Program-made: the position numbers and the translations under genes
Part shown: in pieces, positions 40,578-48,889 of the stretch
Layout of the letters: each line of letters opens with the position of its first letter
How positions within the stretch are numbered: the stretch's first letter is position 1
The notes under the pieces: generated by a model
What the model was told of the DNA's origin: nothing
What the model saw: only the letters and a program-made list of their open reading frames with translations
Database searches by the model: none
Origin: Salinimicrobium sediminis
Lineage (GTDB): Bacteria; Bacteroidota; Bacteroidia; Flavobacteriales; Flavobacteriaceae
DNA length: 64,000 bases
Reading direction: 5' to 3'
Assembly (NCBI RefSeq): GCF_900215295.1
Contig: NZ_OCMF01000001.1
Span: forward strand, 1,054,001 to 1,118,000

Positions 40578-42908
40578 ATGGCAAAAACATCTGGAAAAGC
40601 AAAAAAAGAGGCGGCCAAGAGAAATGAATACGGTCGTTATAAGTCCTGGTTCTGGACAATTTTTGCAATAGGAATTTCAGCAATTGTTCTTTTGTTCCTG
40701 CTTGCGAGCTGGGGCGTCTTTGGAACCATGCCCACCTTTGAAGAACTCGAAAACCCCGAAACCAACCTGGCCACCGAAATTATTTCGTCTGATGGGAAGT
40801 CGTTGGGTAAATACTACAATGAAAACCGCACACCGGTTAAATTCGAGGAACTGCCAGATCACCTTGTAAACGCCCTTGTAGCTACCGAAGATGAAAGATT
40901 TTATGATCATGCCGGGATAGATGCAAAAGGTACCATGCGTGCTGCTGTTTATTTGGGAAAAAGAGGAGGGGCAAGTACAATTACACAGCAGTTGGCCAAG
41001 CAACTATTTACCCAGGATGTTTCGCAAAATTTTGTGGGCAGGGTGTTACAGAAGTTCAAGGAATGGATTATTGCCACGAGGCTTGAACGCCAGTACACAA
41101 AGGAGGAGATCATTACCATGTACTTTAATCAGTACGATTTCCTTTACCAGGCTGTGGGAATAAAATCTGCATCAAAGATCTATTTCGACAAGGAACCCAT
41201 GGAGCTAAAACCCGAAGAATCTGCTGTTTTGGTCGGGATGCTGGTAAACTCAGCTTATTATAATCCTGTACGAAGACCGGAACTGGTAGAGCAGAGGAGA
41301 AATACCGTTCTCGGGCAAATGGCCAAAAATGATTACATCACCGAAGAGGAGAGAGATTCCCTGCAGCAGATCCCAATGGAGATCAAATTTACACCTCAGG
41401 GTCATGATGAAGGAGTAGCTACGTATTTTAGGGTTTACCTGCAGGGCTTCATGAAAGATTGGATTGAAGAAAATCCTAAACCAGATGGCACTAAATATAA
41501 CATTTACCGCGATGGGTTGAAGATCTACACCAGCATTGACAGCAGGATGCAAAAATATGCCGAAGAAGCTGTCCATGCACACCTGGCCAACCTTCAGAAA
41601 GAATTCGACAAGCAGAACAGGAATAATAAAACAGCACCTTTCAGGGATATTTCAGGAGAGGAAAGAGAAAAGATCATTCGTGATGCCATGCGTCGCAGCG
41701 AGCGTTGGAGAATTCTTAAGGAACAGGGGAAATCCAATGAGGAAATAGCAGCTTCTTTTGAGAAAAAGACGCAAATGCAGGTATTTACCTGGAAGGGTAA
41801 CAAGGACACTGTAATGACCCCCAAAGACTCTATTCTTTACTATAAGTCATTTTTTAACGCAGGTATGATGTCCATGACTCCGCAAACCGGGGAAGTAAAA
41901 GCCTGGGTGGGAGGAATCAATTTCAAGCACTTCAAATATGACCACGTTAAACAGGGGAAAAGACAGGTAGGTTCTACCTTTAAGCCCTTCGTTTATGCTA
42001 CCGCTATTGACCAGTTACATCTGTCACCCTGCGATACCTTACCAAGAAGTTTGCATACGATCGAAGCAGGAAAACATAACAATCAAAACGACTGGACACC
42101 TAAGAACAGTGATGGTAAGTATGACGGGATGTTAAGCCTTAAGAGAGGTTTGGCAGAATCTGTAAACACGGTAACTGCCAGGCTCATCGACCGCACGGGC
42201 CCAAAACCTGTGATTGACCTGGTCGAAAAACTTGGAGTTGACACCCGCGAAATTCCTGAAGTACCTGCAATCGCCCTTGGGGCGGCAGAAATCAGTGTTT
42301 TCGAGATGGTTTCCGCCTACAGCACCTTTGTAAATGAAGGGGTTTACGTAAAACCTATGATCGTTAGCAGGATCGAAGATAAGAATGGAACTATCCTTTA
42401 TCAGCACGTGCCTGAAACCCGGGATGTACTGAGCAAAGAGGCTGCTTATGTAACGGTGAATCTGCTGGAAGGTGTAACTCAGTTTGGTTCAGGAACCCGC
42501 CTTAGAGGAGACTGGGGTGTGAATGATCCTTACTATAAAGCTATCATGACAGGTTATCCATATAATTTCTCAAATTCCGAAATTCCTATTGCAGGAAAGA
42601 CCGGGACCACCCAAAATCAAAGTGATGGCTGGTTCATGGGTATGGTGCCTACTCTGGCAACCGGAGTATGGGTTGGAGCCGAAGACAGGGCGGTGCATTT
42701 TGGCTCTATTAGGTATGGTCAGGGGGCCGCTATGGCTCTGCCTATCTGGGGTCTCTATATGAAAAAGGTTTATGCAGATCCACAGATCAATGTGCCCAAG
42801 GGACCTTTCCCCAGACCTGAAGTTGTAACCATTCAAACCGATTGTAGCAGCTACGGAAAAGCTGCTTCAGAGAATGAAGACAGTCTGCCCGATGAGCTGG
42901 ATTTTTAA
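40578..42908 (+). CDS. Penicillin-binding protein 1A (bifunctional transglycosylase/transpeptidase)
   Basis: A 776-residue class A PBP anchored by one N-terminal helix (WTIFAIGISAIVLLFLLASW). The GT51 domain shows EDERFYDHAGID and GGASTITQQLAKQLF. The transpeptidase domain shows the serine motif GSTFKPFVYA, SVNTV and KTGTTQNQSDGWFMG. It polymerises and cross-links peptidoglycan in the periplasm. It lies 8 nt after gldH and ends at a terminator that overlaps the scoA promoter. Confidence 0.95.
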   Translation: MAKTSGKAKKEAAKRNEYGRYKSWFWTIFAIGISAIVLLFLLASWGVFGTMPTFEELENPETNLATEIISSDGKSLGKYYNENRTPVKFEELPDHLVNALVATEDERFYDHAGIDAKGTMRAAVYLGKRGGASTITQQLAKQLFTQDVSQNFVGRVLQKFKEWIIATRLERQYTKEEIITMYFNQYDFLYQAVGIKSASKIYFDKEPMELKPEESAVLVGMLVNSAYYNPVRRPELVEQRRNTVLGQMAKNDYITEEERDSLQQIPMEIKFTPQGHDEGVATYFRVYLQGFMKDWIEENPKPDGTKYNIYRDGLKIYTSIDSRMQKYAEEAVHAHLANLQKEFDKQNRNNKTAPFRDISGEEREKIIRDAMRRSERWRILKEQGKSNEEIAASFEKKTQMQVFTWKGNKDTVMTPKDSILYYKSFFNAGMMSMTPQTGEVKAWVGGINFKHFKYDHVKQGKRQVGSTFKPFVYATAIDQLHLSPCDTLPRSLHTIEAGKHNNQNDWTPKNSDGKYDGMLSLKRGLAESVNTVTARLIDRTGPKPVIDLVEKLGVDTREIPEVPAIALGAAEISVFEMVSAYSTFVNEGVYVKPMIVSRIEDKNGTILYQHVPETRDVLSKEAAYVTVNLLEGVTQFGSGTRLRGDWGVNDPYYKAIMTGYPYNFSNSEIPIAGKTGTTQNQSDGWFMGMVPTLATGVWVGAEDRAVHFGSIRYGQGAAMALPIWGLYMKKVYADPQINVPKGPFPRPEVVTIQTDCSSYGKAASENEDSLPDELDF

Positions 42909-42939
42909 GCTGTTATAGTTTAATTGCAGAATAATTATT

Positions 42940-42976
42940 AATGGGTCTGAAGCATTGCTACAGGCCCATTATTTTT
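42940..42976 (+). terminator. Terminator of the ricT-gldH-PBP1A operon
   Basis: AATGGGTCTG pairs with CAGGCCCATT (one G-U pair) around an 11-nt loop and is followed by A then five T. The tail is shared with the scoA -7 box. Confidence 0.75.
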
Positions 42977-42977
42977 G
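42970..42977 (+). promoter_or_regulatory. -7 box for scoA
   Basis: TATTTTTG (exact TAnnTTTG) lies 26 nt before the ATG at 43004 and uses the U-tract of the preceding terminator. Confidence 0.5.
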
Positions 42978-43003
42978 TATTTTTCCGAATAAAACCACCA
43001 ATA

Positions 43004-43702
43004 ATGATCAATAAAACTGTAGAGAATGTTTCTGAAGCTCTTAAAGGAGTCCATGACGGAATGACCTTTATGCTCGGCGGCTTTGGGCTCAGCGGGATTC
43101 CTGAAAATGCCATTTCTGAACTCGTTCGTCTCAACCTGAAGAATCTTACCTGTATCTCAAATAATGCCGGAGTAGATGACTTTGGTTTAGGCCTGTTACT
43201 TCAAAAGAAACAAATAGATAAAATGATCTCCTCTTACGTTGGAGAAAATGCTGAATTTGAGCGGCAAATGCTTAGCGGGGAACTCGATGTGGAATTGACA
43301 CCTCAGGGCACTCTTGCAGCTAAATGTCAGGCGGCGCAACAGGGTTTTCCCGCAATTTATACTCCGGCAGGTTATGGAACTGAAGTAGCCGAAGGAAAAG
43401 AAACCCGCGAATTCAACGGGAAGATGTATGTGCTGGAAGAAGCTTATAAAGCCGATTTTGCCTTTGTGAAAGCCTGGAAGGGAGACAAAGCCGGAAATCT
43501 CATTTTTAAAGGTACAGCAAGAAATTTCAATCCGGTGATGTGCGGTGCAGCGACTATCACAGTAGCCGAGGTAGAGGAGCTGGTGGAACCCGGAGAACTC
43601 GACCCCAACCAAATCCACATTCCGGGAATTTTCGTTCAACGAATCTTCGAAGGAAAGAATTATGAAAAACGGATTGAACAACGAACTGTGAGGAAAAAAT
43701 AA
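43004..43702 (+). CDS. scoA: 3-oxoacid CoA-transferase subunit A
   Basis: A 232-residue subunit that with ScoB moves CoA from succinyl-CoA to acetoacetate, in ketone-body or fatty-acid use. The CoA-binding [19 protein letters not shown] is near residue 24, followed by [18 protein letters not shown] and [21 protein letters not shown] start at the ATG at 43004 because the upstream in-frame ATG precedes the promoter. The partner subunit is not adjacent as usual: a four-helix-bundle gene sits between them. Confidence 0.94.
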   Translation: MINKTVENVSEALKGVHDGMTFMLGGFGLSGIPENAISELVRLNLKNLTCISNNAGVDDFGLGLLLQKKQIDKMISSYVGENAEFERQMLSGELDVELTPQGTLAAKCQAAQQGFPAIYTPAGYGTEVAEGKETREFNGKMYVLEEAYKADFAFVKAWKGDKAGNLIFKGTARNFNPVMCGAATITVAEVEELVEPGELDPNQIHIPGIFVQRIFEGKNYEKRIEQRTVRKK

Positions 43703-43735
43703 TTTGAAAATAAGGTAATTTAAAAATTTGAAAAT
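43701..43735. repeat. Left word array of the second four-helix insert
   Basis: AATTTGAAAAT at 43701-43711 and again at 43725-43735, with AATTTAAA between. These words are inverted relative to the TTTTCAAA/TTCTCAAA words at 44128-44159. The array begins on the stop codon of scoA. Confidence 0.72.
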
Positions 43736-43743
43736 CAGCCGAT

Positions 43744-44106
43744 ATGAGAGACGATAAGGAAAATATAATAGTTCGTAAGACCTTTGATTTTGCACTTGAC
43801 GCTATAGACTATTCAGAGAAATTACGATCCCTTCACAAATATGAAATGGCCTCTCAATTATTTCGCAGCGGTACCTCAATAGGTGCAAACGTCTGGGAAG
43901 CACAAAATGCAGAAAGTAATGCAGATTTTATTCATAAATTTAAAATCGCGGCAAAAGAAGGAGATGAAACCAGTTATTGGCTCCGTTTGTGTAAAGCTTC
44001 GCCACATTACCCAGATCCGGAGATGAAATATTTTTCTGATCTTAAAGACATTACACGAATTATTTCAAAGATTATTAGTTCAAGTAAAAGGAAAAAAGAG
44101 TTATGA
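43744..44106 (+). CDS. Four-helix-bundle protein (23S rRNA-intervening-sequence / Avd-like family) inserted between scoA and scoB
   Basis: A 120-residue helical protein and clear paralogue of the gene at 19988. The shared core reads YEMASQLFRSGTSIGANV, EAQ, then FKIAAKEGDETSYWLRL; outside it the two differ widely. A basic tail (SSSKRKKEL) ends the protein. It separates two genes that are normally adjacent and lies in their direction, 41 nt after scoA and 58 nt before scoB. Both gaps are filled by inverted word arrays. Function of solo family members is unknown; no retroelement is near. Confidence 0.87.
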   Translation: MRDDKENIIVRKTFDFALDAIDYSEKLRSLHKYEMASQLFRSGTSIGANVWEAQNAESNADFIHKFKIAAKEGDETSYWLRLCKASPHYPDPEMKYFSDLKDITRIISKIISSSKRKKEL

Positions 44107-44127
44107 GAAAATTAAAACATTCAGGAA

Positions 44128-44159
44128 TTCTCAAATTTTCAAATTCTCAAATTCTCAAA
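44128..44159. repeat. Right word array of the second four-helix insert
   Basis: Four tandem 8-nt words TTCTCAAA, TTTTCAAA, TTCTCAAA, TTCTCAAA, inverted relative to 43701-43735. The array ends 5 nt before the scoB ATG, so it occupies the scoB leader. Confidence 0.78.
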
Positions 44160-44164
44160 TTGAT

Positions 44165-44818
44165 ATGTTAGACAAAAATGGAATCGCAAAACGCATAGCA
44201 AAAGAAGTTAAAGACGGATATTACGTCAACCTGGGGATTGGTATTCCCACCCTGGTAGCGAATTTTGTACGCGATGATATAGAGGTAGAATTCCAGAGTG
44301 AAAACGGAATTCTAGGAATGGGGCCTTTTCCGTTTGAAGGCGAGGAAGACCCGGATCTTATCAACGCCGGGAAACAAACCATCACGGCCTTACCGGGGGC
44401 AAGTTATTTTGATTCGGCTATGAGCTTTGGGATGATACGGGGACAACATGTGGATCTCACTATTCTGGGTGCCATGGAAGTGGCCGAGAACGGGGACATC
44501 GCTAACTGGAAAATACCGGGAAAAATGGTCAAAGGAATGGGCGGAGCAATGGACCTTGTTGCCAGCGCCGAAAATATTATTGTGGCTATGATGCACACCA
44601 ACCGCGAAGGAGAGTCAAAACTTTTAAAGCGCTGTACTCTTCCGCTCACAGGCGTAGGTTGTGTGAAAAAGGTGGTAACTAACCTTGCTGTGCTGGAAGT
44701 GACAGATAAGGGGTTTAAATTGCTTGAAAGAGCCCCTGGAATAAGCGTAGAGGAAATTCAAAAAGCCACCGAAGGTACTCTGATTGTAGAAGGAGAAGTT
44801 CCTGAAATGGAGATATAA
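44165..44818 (+). CDS. scoB: 3-oxoacid CoA-transferase subunit B
   Basis: A 217-residue subunit carrying the catalytic glutamate, in the SENGILGMGP motif near residue 43 (covalent glutamyl-CoA intermediate). YVNLGIGIPTLVANFV and DLTILGAMEVAENGDIANWK are conserved. Its leader is replaced by the word array of the insert, so expression may rest on coupling with the four-helix gene. A strong terminator follows. Confidence 0.94.
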   Translation: MLDKNGIAKRIAKEVKDGYYVNLGIGIPTLVANFVRDDIEVEFQSENGILGMGPFPFEGEEDPDLINAGKQTITALPGASYFDSAMSFGMIRGQHVDLTILGAMEVAENGDIANWKIPGKMVKGMGGAMDLVASAENIIVAMMHTNREGESKLLKRCTLPLTGVGCVKKVVTNLAVLEVTDKGFKLLERAPGISVEEIQKATEGTLIVEGEVPEMEI

Positions 44819-44841
44819 TTAATTCTGGAAATCAATTATTC

Positions 44842-44883
44842 CAGACCTGCAAGGTTTCCAAAACCTTGTAGGTCTGTTTTTTT
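44842..44883 (+). terminator. scoB terminator built from the CTGCAAGGTTT hairpin repeat
   Basis: CAGACCTGCAAGGTTT pairs with AAACCTTGTAGGTCTG (one G-U) around a 3-nt loop and is followed by seven T. Nearly the same hairpin is at 52186-52215. Confidence 0.85.
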
Positions 44884-44888
44884 GAATA

Positions 44889-44922
44889 AGACCTACAAGG
44901 TCAAAAAAAACCTTGCAGGTCT
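44889..44922 (-). repeat. Second hairpin of the same repeat family, facing the DUF6616 gene
   Basis: AGACCTACAAGG and CCTTGCAGGTCT pair with one mismatch around ten bases, using the same words as the preceding terminator. It may terminate the minus-strand gene ending at 44967. Confidence 0.55.
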
Positions 44923-44966
44923 GCTACAAGGTTTTTATTCTCATTTGTTGTCTCTATTCAAAATTC

Positions 44967-45329
44967 TTATTCTAAAATCGAAGTGGAATTTTTTTCCAGA
45001 TTCACAAGAAAATCCAGCGCCTCATTCAGCGGCATCAATTTTCCGCGGGAATTCACCTGAGAGAAGTAATCATGCCATCCCGCTTCGTCAATTCCTTTTT
45101 CAAACTGCTCTACGGCCTCCAGAGAAGGCAGTTTCCATAGTGCCATATATCTGTAATCACTGCGGTATGGAGTATGTTCATCATTCATTGCCCAGCCAAG
45201 GTTTTCAATGCCGCCGCGACTCATTTCTGTGATGGCATTATTCACCTGGTTCATATAAGAACGACGTTCCTCTTTAGAAAGGTCCATCCATTTATCGGTT
45301 ACATTCCACTGTTCTACGTATAAATACAT
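44967..45329 (-). CDS. DUF6616-like small protein
   Basis: A 120-residue soluble protein that starts MYLYVEQWNVTDKWMDLSKE and contains GGIENLGWAMNDEHTPYRSD and YRYMALWKLPSLEAVEQFEK. The layout suggests a ferredoxin-like (dimeric alpha/beta barrel) fold. I recall similar proteins as DUF6616; function unknown. It stands alone, with a T/A-rich promoter region upstream (TTATTTTTTG, one T more than the -7 consensus). Confidence 0.68.
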   Translation of the reverse strand: MYLYVEQWNVTDKWMDLSKEERRSYMNQVNNAITEMSRGGIENLGWAMNDEHTPYRSDYRYMALWKLPSLEAVEQFEKGIDEAGWHDYFSQVNSRGKLMPLNEALDFLVNLEKNSTSILE

Positions 45330-45460
45330 ATTGTGCTTTTTTAATTAAACATTCAAGGCTTCAAAAAATAACATCTAAAAATGCAATTTTTGCCAACCTT
45401 TCAATAAATATAATAAAAACTTGAGAAGCAGCAGGATAAATAACAAATCCTTAAGGTATG

Positions 45461-46174
45461 CTAGACCGAAAGCACTTCATCTTCTTCCAGAAGTGGTTCC
45501 TGCCGCAGTTTAAGTATTACCTGTGCAATCGCTACAACATCCCTTTCACAGTACCGAATGATGCGGTCCAGATCATTCTCAATATAATAGACATTTCGAA
45601 CTTCACTGCCATCGATATCTTCCTTGGGAGAGGGAATTCCCAGTACATTACAAAGCAATTTGAGTGAGGTGAAATGTTTGTAATCGCCAAACTTCCATAG
45701 CTCCAGGGTGTCCAGGTGTGGTACTTCCCAGGGTTTTTTTCCGAAAAGGTTCAGTTTGTTCGGAAGCTCGAGGTTATGAATAAGCATACGGCGGGCTATA
45801 TATGGGAAGTCAAATTCTTTTCCGTTGTGCGCACAAAGTAAATGTTGAGGCCTGGCAAAATGCCCGTCTAGCAGATTTCTGAAATCCTGTAAAAGCTGTT
45901 TTTCTTCCCCGTGAAAAGTAGTAGTTCTAAAGGTTCTTTTCTCACCCTGAAAAGCAAAATGACCTACAGAGATACAAACGATCTTTCCGAATTCTGCCCA
46001 GATGCCTGCCCGGTCATAAAATTCGGCAGGAGTGAATTCTTCCTTTCGCTGATATTGGGATTTATGTTCCCATAGCTTTTGCTTTTCTTCTGAAAGTTCA
46101 CTGAAATCAGCATTTTCTGGTACTGTTTCAATATCCAGGAACAGCAGGTTCTTTAAGGCTACTTTTTTGATCAT
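45461..46174 (-). CDS. 3'-5' exonuclease (RNase H-like, DnaQ/PolB type)
   Basis: A 237-residue exonuclease-fold protein. The DEDD-type residues are visible: FLDIETVPE (D14, E16), LLCAHNGKEFDFPYIARRML and YCERDVVAIAQVI. It resembles the 'predicted 3'-5' exonuclease related to the exonuclease domain of PolB' group. It is the last gene of a four-gene minus-strand operon, and its start overlaps the upstream beta-lactamase-like gene by 47 bp. Substrate unknown. Confidence 0.88.
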   Translation of the reverse strand: MIKKVALKNLLFLDIETVPENADFSELSEEKQKLWEHKSQYQRKEEFTPAEFYDRAGIWAEFGKIVCISVGHFAFQGEKRTFRTTTFHGEEKQLLQDFRNLLDGHFARPQHLLCAHNGKEFDFPYIARRMLIHNLELPNKLNLFGKKPWEVPHLDTLELWKFGDYKHFTSLKLLCNVLGIPSPKEDIDGSEVRNVYYIENDLDRIIRYCERDVVAIAQVILKLRQEPLLEEDEVLSV

Positions 46175-47312
46175 TACGGGAAAGCATTTTTAACACCTCC
46201 TCAAGATAAAAATAAAAATCATCGGGATGTTCTTCCTCATCGGGAACTTTTCCGCCTTTCTGACCCAGCCTCACAATGATCACATTTTCCTGCGGCAGCA
46301 CAATGACATATTGTCCCAAAATTCCGCGGAAATAAAACACATCTGTAGATAAATTAGGCTCCAGCCAGATTCCTAACCCGTAATGCGGATAATCCTCCAG
46401 CTGCGGCCTAATTGATTCCGCTACATAAGTTGAGTCCAGCAGTTGTTTTCCGTTCCACCTTCCGTAGTCCTTATAGAGCTTTCCCAGTTTGGCAAAATCC
46501 CGTGCATTTGAAGCAATGCAACAAAAGGCTTTTTCCATGCCGCTTTCGTAACTGTCCAGCTGCCAAAGCGCATTATTTTCCATCCCTAATGGTTTCCAGA
46601 AGCTTTGGCTGAGGTAATCTGAAACTGTCATTCCGGTGGCTTTTTCAAGGACCATGGCAAGCAGCTGAGTATTCCCGCTGAGGTATTTAAATTCTTCTCC
46701 CGGAGGTTCCACCACTTCCAGATCCAGCACCAGTTCCCGAATATTCTCATCGAGATAAGCCCGTATGGTCATGGAAAAAGGATTATAATAATTCTCATCC
46801 CAATTTAGCCCCGACGACATGGAGACCAGGTGCCGTAAAGTTAGTCGATGATCAAACTGCGGAAAGAAATCTGCAACCGGTTGATCCAGATCTTTTATAT
46901 ACCCGTCAAAAATGGCTTTTCCAAGTAGTGCTGCAACCACGCTTTTGGCCATAGAAAAGGAATTGGTGTGAGAATCGGGACCATAACCTTCATTATAGTT
47001 TTCATACCAGATGCTGTCATTCTTAATGATAAGAAAAGCAATCGTTCCCGCCTCTTCGTTCTTCTTCTGAAGGTCTTCGGATAGCGCCCTTTCATTGTAA
47101 TCCGAATGTTTAAGCCAGGGCTGTACAGATCCGGCCTCGATCCTGCGATTATCGAAATCAACATGATCATCAATGTATGCCGTAACATATCCCTGGAGAT
47201 AAGTGGTTTGAATGCCTTTGAAAATATAATCGAAGTTGAACAGATAAATCAACGCTACGGCCAAAGCCAAAAAAAGAAGTGTACCTAAAATGCCTTTTTT
47301 GAGACCTTTCAT
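46128..47312 (-). CDS. Serine beta-lactamase-like hydrolase
   Basis: A 394-residue exported serine hydrolase of the class C/PBP4-like fold (COG1680). One N-terminal helix anchors it (GTLLFLALAVALIYLFNF). The catalytic SMAK is at residues 120-123, and the Tyr motif is in FKYLSGNTQ near 210. These are usually esterases or peptidases, not antibiotic-resistance enzymes. It starts at the last base of ogt (1-nt overlap), so it belongs to the CNNM-ogt operon. Confidence 0.88.
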   Translation of the reverse strand: MKGLKKGILGTLLFLALAVALIYLFNFDYIFKGIQTTYLQGYVTAYIDDHVDFDNRRIEAGSVQPWLKHSDYNERALSEDLQKKNEEAGTIAFLIIKNDSIWYENYNEGYGPDSHTNSFSMAKSVVAALLGKAIFDGYIKDLDQPVADFFPQFDHRLTLRHLVSMSSGLNWDENYYNPFSMTIRAYLDENIRELVLDLEVVEPPGEEFKYLSGNTQLLAMVLEKATGMTVSDYLSQSFWKPLGMENNALWQLDSYESGMEKAFCCIASNARDFAKLGKLYKDYGRWNGKQLLDSTYVAESIRPQLEDYPHYGLGIWLEPNLSTDVFYFRGILGQYVIVLPQENVIIVRLGQKGGKVPDEEEHPDDFYFYLEEVLKMLSRNDQKSSLKEPAVPGY

Positions 47313-47785
47313 TAAAACAGGCTTTGTTGCTTTTCCTGCTGCTCATGTTCCAGCAGCCATTTCTTTCGCCAAAGACCGCCGGCATATCCTGTTAAAGATC
47401 CGTCGCTGCCAATTACCCGGTGGCAAGGCAGGATGATCCACAGTGGGTTCTTTCCGTTTGCTGCGGCGACAGCACGAATAGCCAAAGGATCTCCCAAAGT
47501 TTTTGAAAGCTCCATATAGGAGGTTGTTTTGCCGTAAGGGATAGTCAGCAAAGCCTGCCATACTTTTTTCTGAAATTCTGTTCCCTGCGGATTCAGCTTA
47601 AGCGTAAATATTTTTCGGTGACCTGCAAAATATTCTTCCAGTTGTTCGATGGCTTCGCAAAATTCGGGAGCAGGTGTGGGAGAGATAGAAACTTCCTCAT
47701 CCATAAGTTGGAATCTGACAATTCCTTCCTCATCCCCTTCTAAAATGGCATTCCCCAGCGGTGTTTTAATGACCGCGCTATTCAT
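47312..47785 (-). CDS. ogt: Methylated-DNA-protein-cysteine methyltransferase
   Basis: A 157-residue suicide enzyme removing alkyl groups from O6-guanine. The active-site IILPCHRVIG has Cys at residue 121, and the DNA-binding helix is in GKTTSYMELSKTLGDPLAIR. No AraC-type regulatory domain is fused, so it is Ogt-type and not Ada. It overlaps the CNNM gene by 8 bp and the next gene by 1 nt. Confidence 0.95.
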   Translation of the reverse strand: MNSAVIKTPLGNAILEGDEEGIVRFQLMDEEVSISPTPAPEFCEAIEQLEEYFAGHRKIFTLKLNPQGTEFQKKVWQALLTIPYGKTTSYMELSKTLGDPLAIRAVAAANGKNPLWIILPCHRVIGSDGSLTGYAGGLWRKKWLLEHEQQEKQQSLF

Positions 47786-48866
47786 TATTATTTTTAAGAT
47801 CGTCAGAATCCTGTTTTAAGAGTCCGAGCTTTTTTGCTCTTTTTTCCCAGTTCTCCCTTGCCAGCACCTGCATGTCGAGCACGCTGTCACTTTCATCCAT
47901 GATCTCCAGCCCCATAAGGGTTTCTATGATGTCTTCCATAGTGACCAATCCAATGGTGTTACCGTAGTGGTCCACTACCATGGCAAGGTGGGTTCTTTCC
48001 TTTATAAAACGGTCAAAAAGCTGGGGAATAGGGGTATCTTCCGAAGTCATAGGAATATCTCTTTTTAAGATACTCAAGGGTTCGGGTCCTTTTTGATCCA
48101 GCATCTCTTCCAAAATATCATCTTTAAGCACAAAGCCGGTGATGTTGTTTTGTCTTTTATGGTATACCGGAATTCGGGAAAATCTAAGATTTCGATGCTC
48201 CCGGTGAAATTCTTCTATGGTTTTGTTCTCATCTTCGGTCACCGCCACAGAAAATGGAGTCATCACATCTTTGGCCTTTACTTTTTTAAAGATGAGCATG
48301 TTTTTGATAACCGTGGTTTCCTGTTCCTCAAAAACGCCTTCTTCTTCAGCAACATCTGTGATAGCGAGAAATTCTTCCCTGCTCATGGAATTAACGTGTG
48401 CCGATTTCCCTATGAGGCGGGTAGTGAGCAACATGAGCCATAAAATTCCGGTGTATTTTAAAGGTAGAACAAATATGGTGAGCGTCTTTGCTGTAAAACT
48501 TCCCAAAGATTTCCAGTAGGTAGCACCTATGGTCTTTGGGATTATTTCAGAAAGAATTAGAATGGCCAGCGTCATTATAGCAGAAACTATTCCCACTGCA
48601 TTTCCGCCGTCTCCATAAACTTTTTCGGCCTGCACCCCTACCAGGATTGCGCCAACCGTATGGGCAATGGTATTAATGGTAAGAATGGCAATTAGCGGTT
48701 TATCTACATCCTGCTTTAATTTGGTCAAAGTGGTTGCATAGGCCTTGCCCTCCCGTGCTTTAATGCGAAGAAAGGAGGGAGTGTAACTCAAAAATGCCGC
48801 CTCCAGAATCGAACATAAAAAGGAGAAGAAAATTGAAATTGCAGCGTAAAATATGAGTAACTCCAT
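47778..48866 (-). CDS. CNNM (DUF21) and CBS domain membrane protein
   Basis: A 362-residue protein with a DUF21/CNNM membrane domain of about three to four helices (residues 1-140: YAAISIFFSFLCSILEAAFL, then IIPKTIGATYWKSLG). A pair of CBS domains follows (VMTPFSVAVTEDENKTIEEF and DRFIKERTHLAMVVDHYGNT). The CorC_HlyC C-terminal domain of longer relatives is missing. Relatives act in Mg2+ or Co2+ efflux. It heads the operon, with ogt overlapping its end. No clear -7 box is seen in the 23 nt before it. Confidence 0.88.
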   Translation of the reverse strand: MELLIFYAAISIFFSFLCSILEAAFLSYTPSFLRIKAREGKAYATTLTKLKQDVDKPLIAILTINTIAHTVGAILVGVQAEKVYGDGGNAVGIVSAIMTLAILILSEIIPKTIGATYWKSLGSFTAKTLTIFVLPLKYTGILWLMLLTTRLIGKSAHVNSMSREEFLAITDVAEEEGVFEEQETTVIKNMLIFKKVKAKDVMTPFSVAVTEDENKTIEEFHREHRNLRFSRIPVYHKRQNNITGFVLKDDILEEMLDQKGPEPLSILKRDIPMTSEDTPIPQLFDRFIKERTHLAMVVDHYGNTIGLVTMEDIIETLMGLEIMDESDSVLDMQVLARENWEKRAKKLGLLKQDSDDLKNNNE

Positions 48867-48889
48867 AAGGTTAAGTTAGTTGATTATTA

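Noticed and set aside
43196-43795. 199-codon frame antisense to scoA and the start of the four-helix gene
   Set aside because: Low-complexity Phe/Leu/Ile content from antisense reading of a conserved gene.
46128-47312. Antibiotic-resistance beta-lactamase
   Set aside because: Only the SxxK/Tyr fold of the COG1680 hydrolases is seen; the gene lies in a housekeeping operon with ogt and CNNM.
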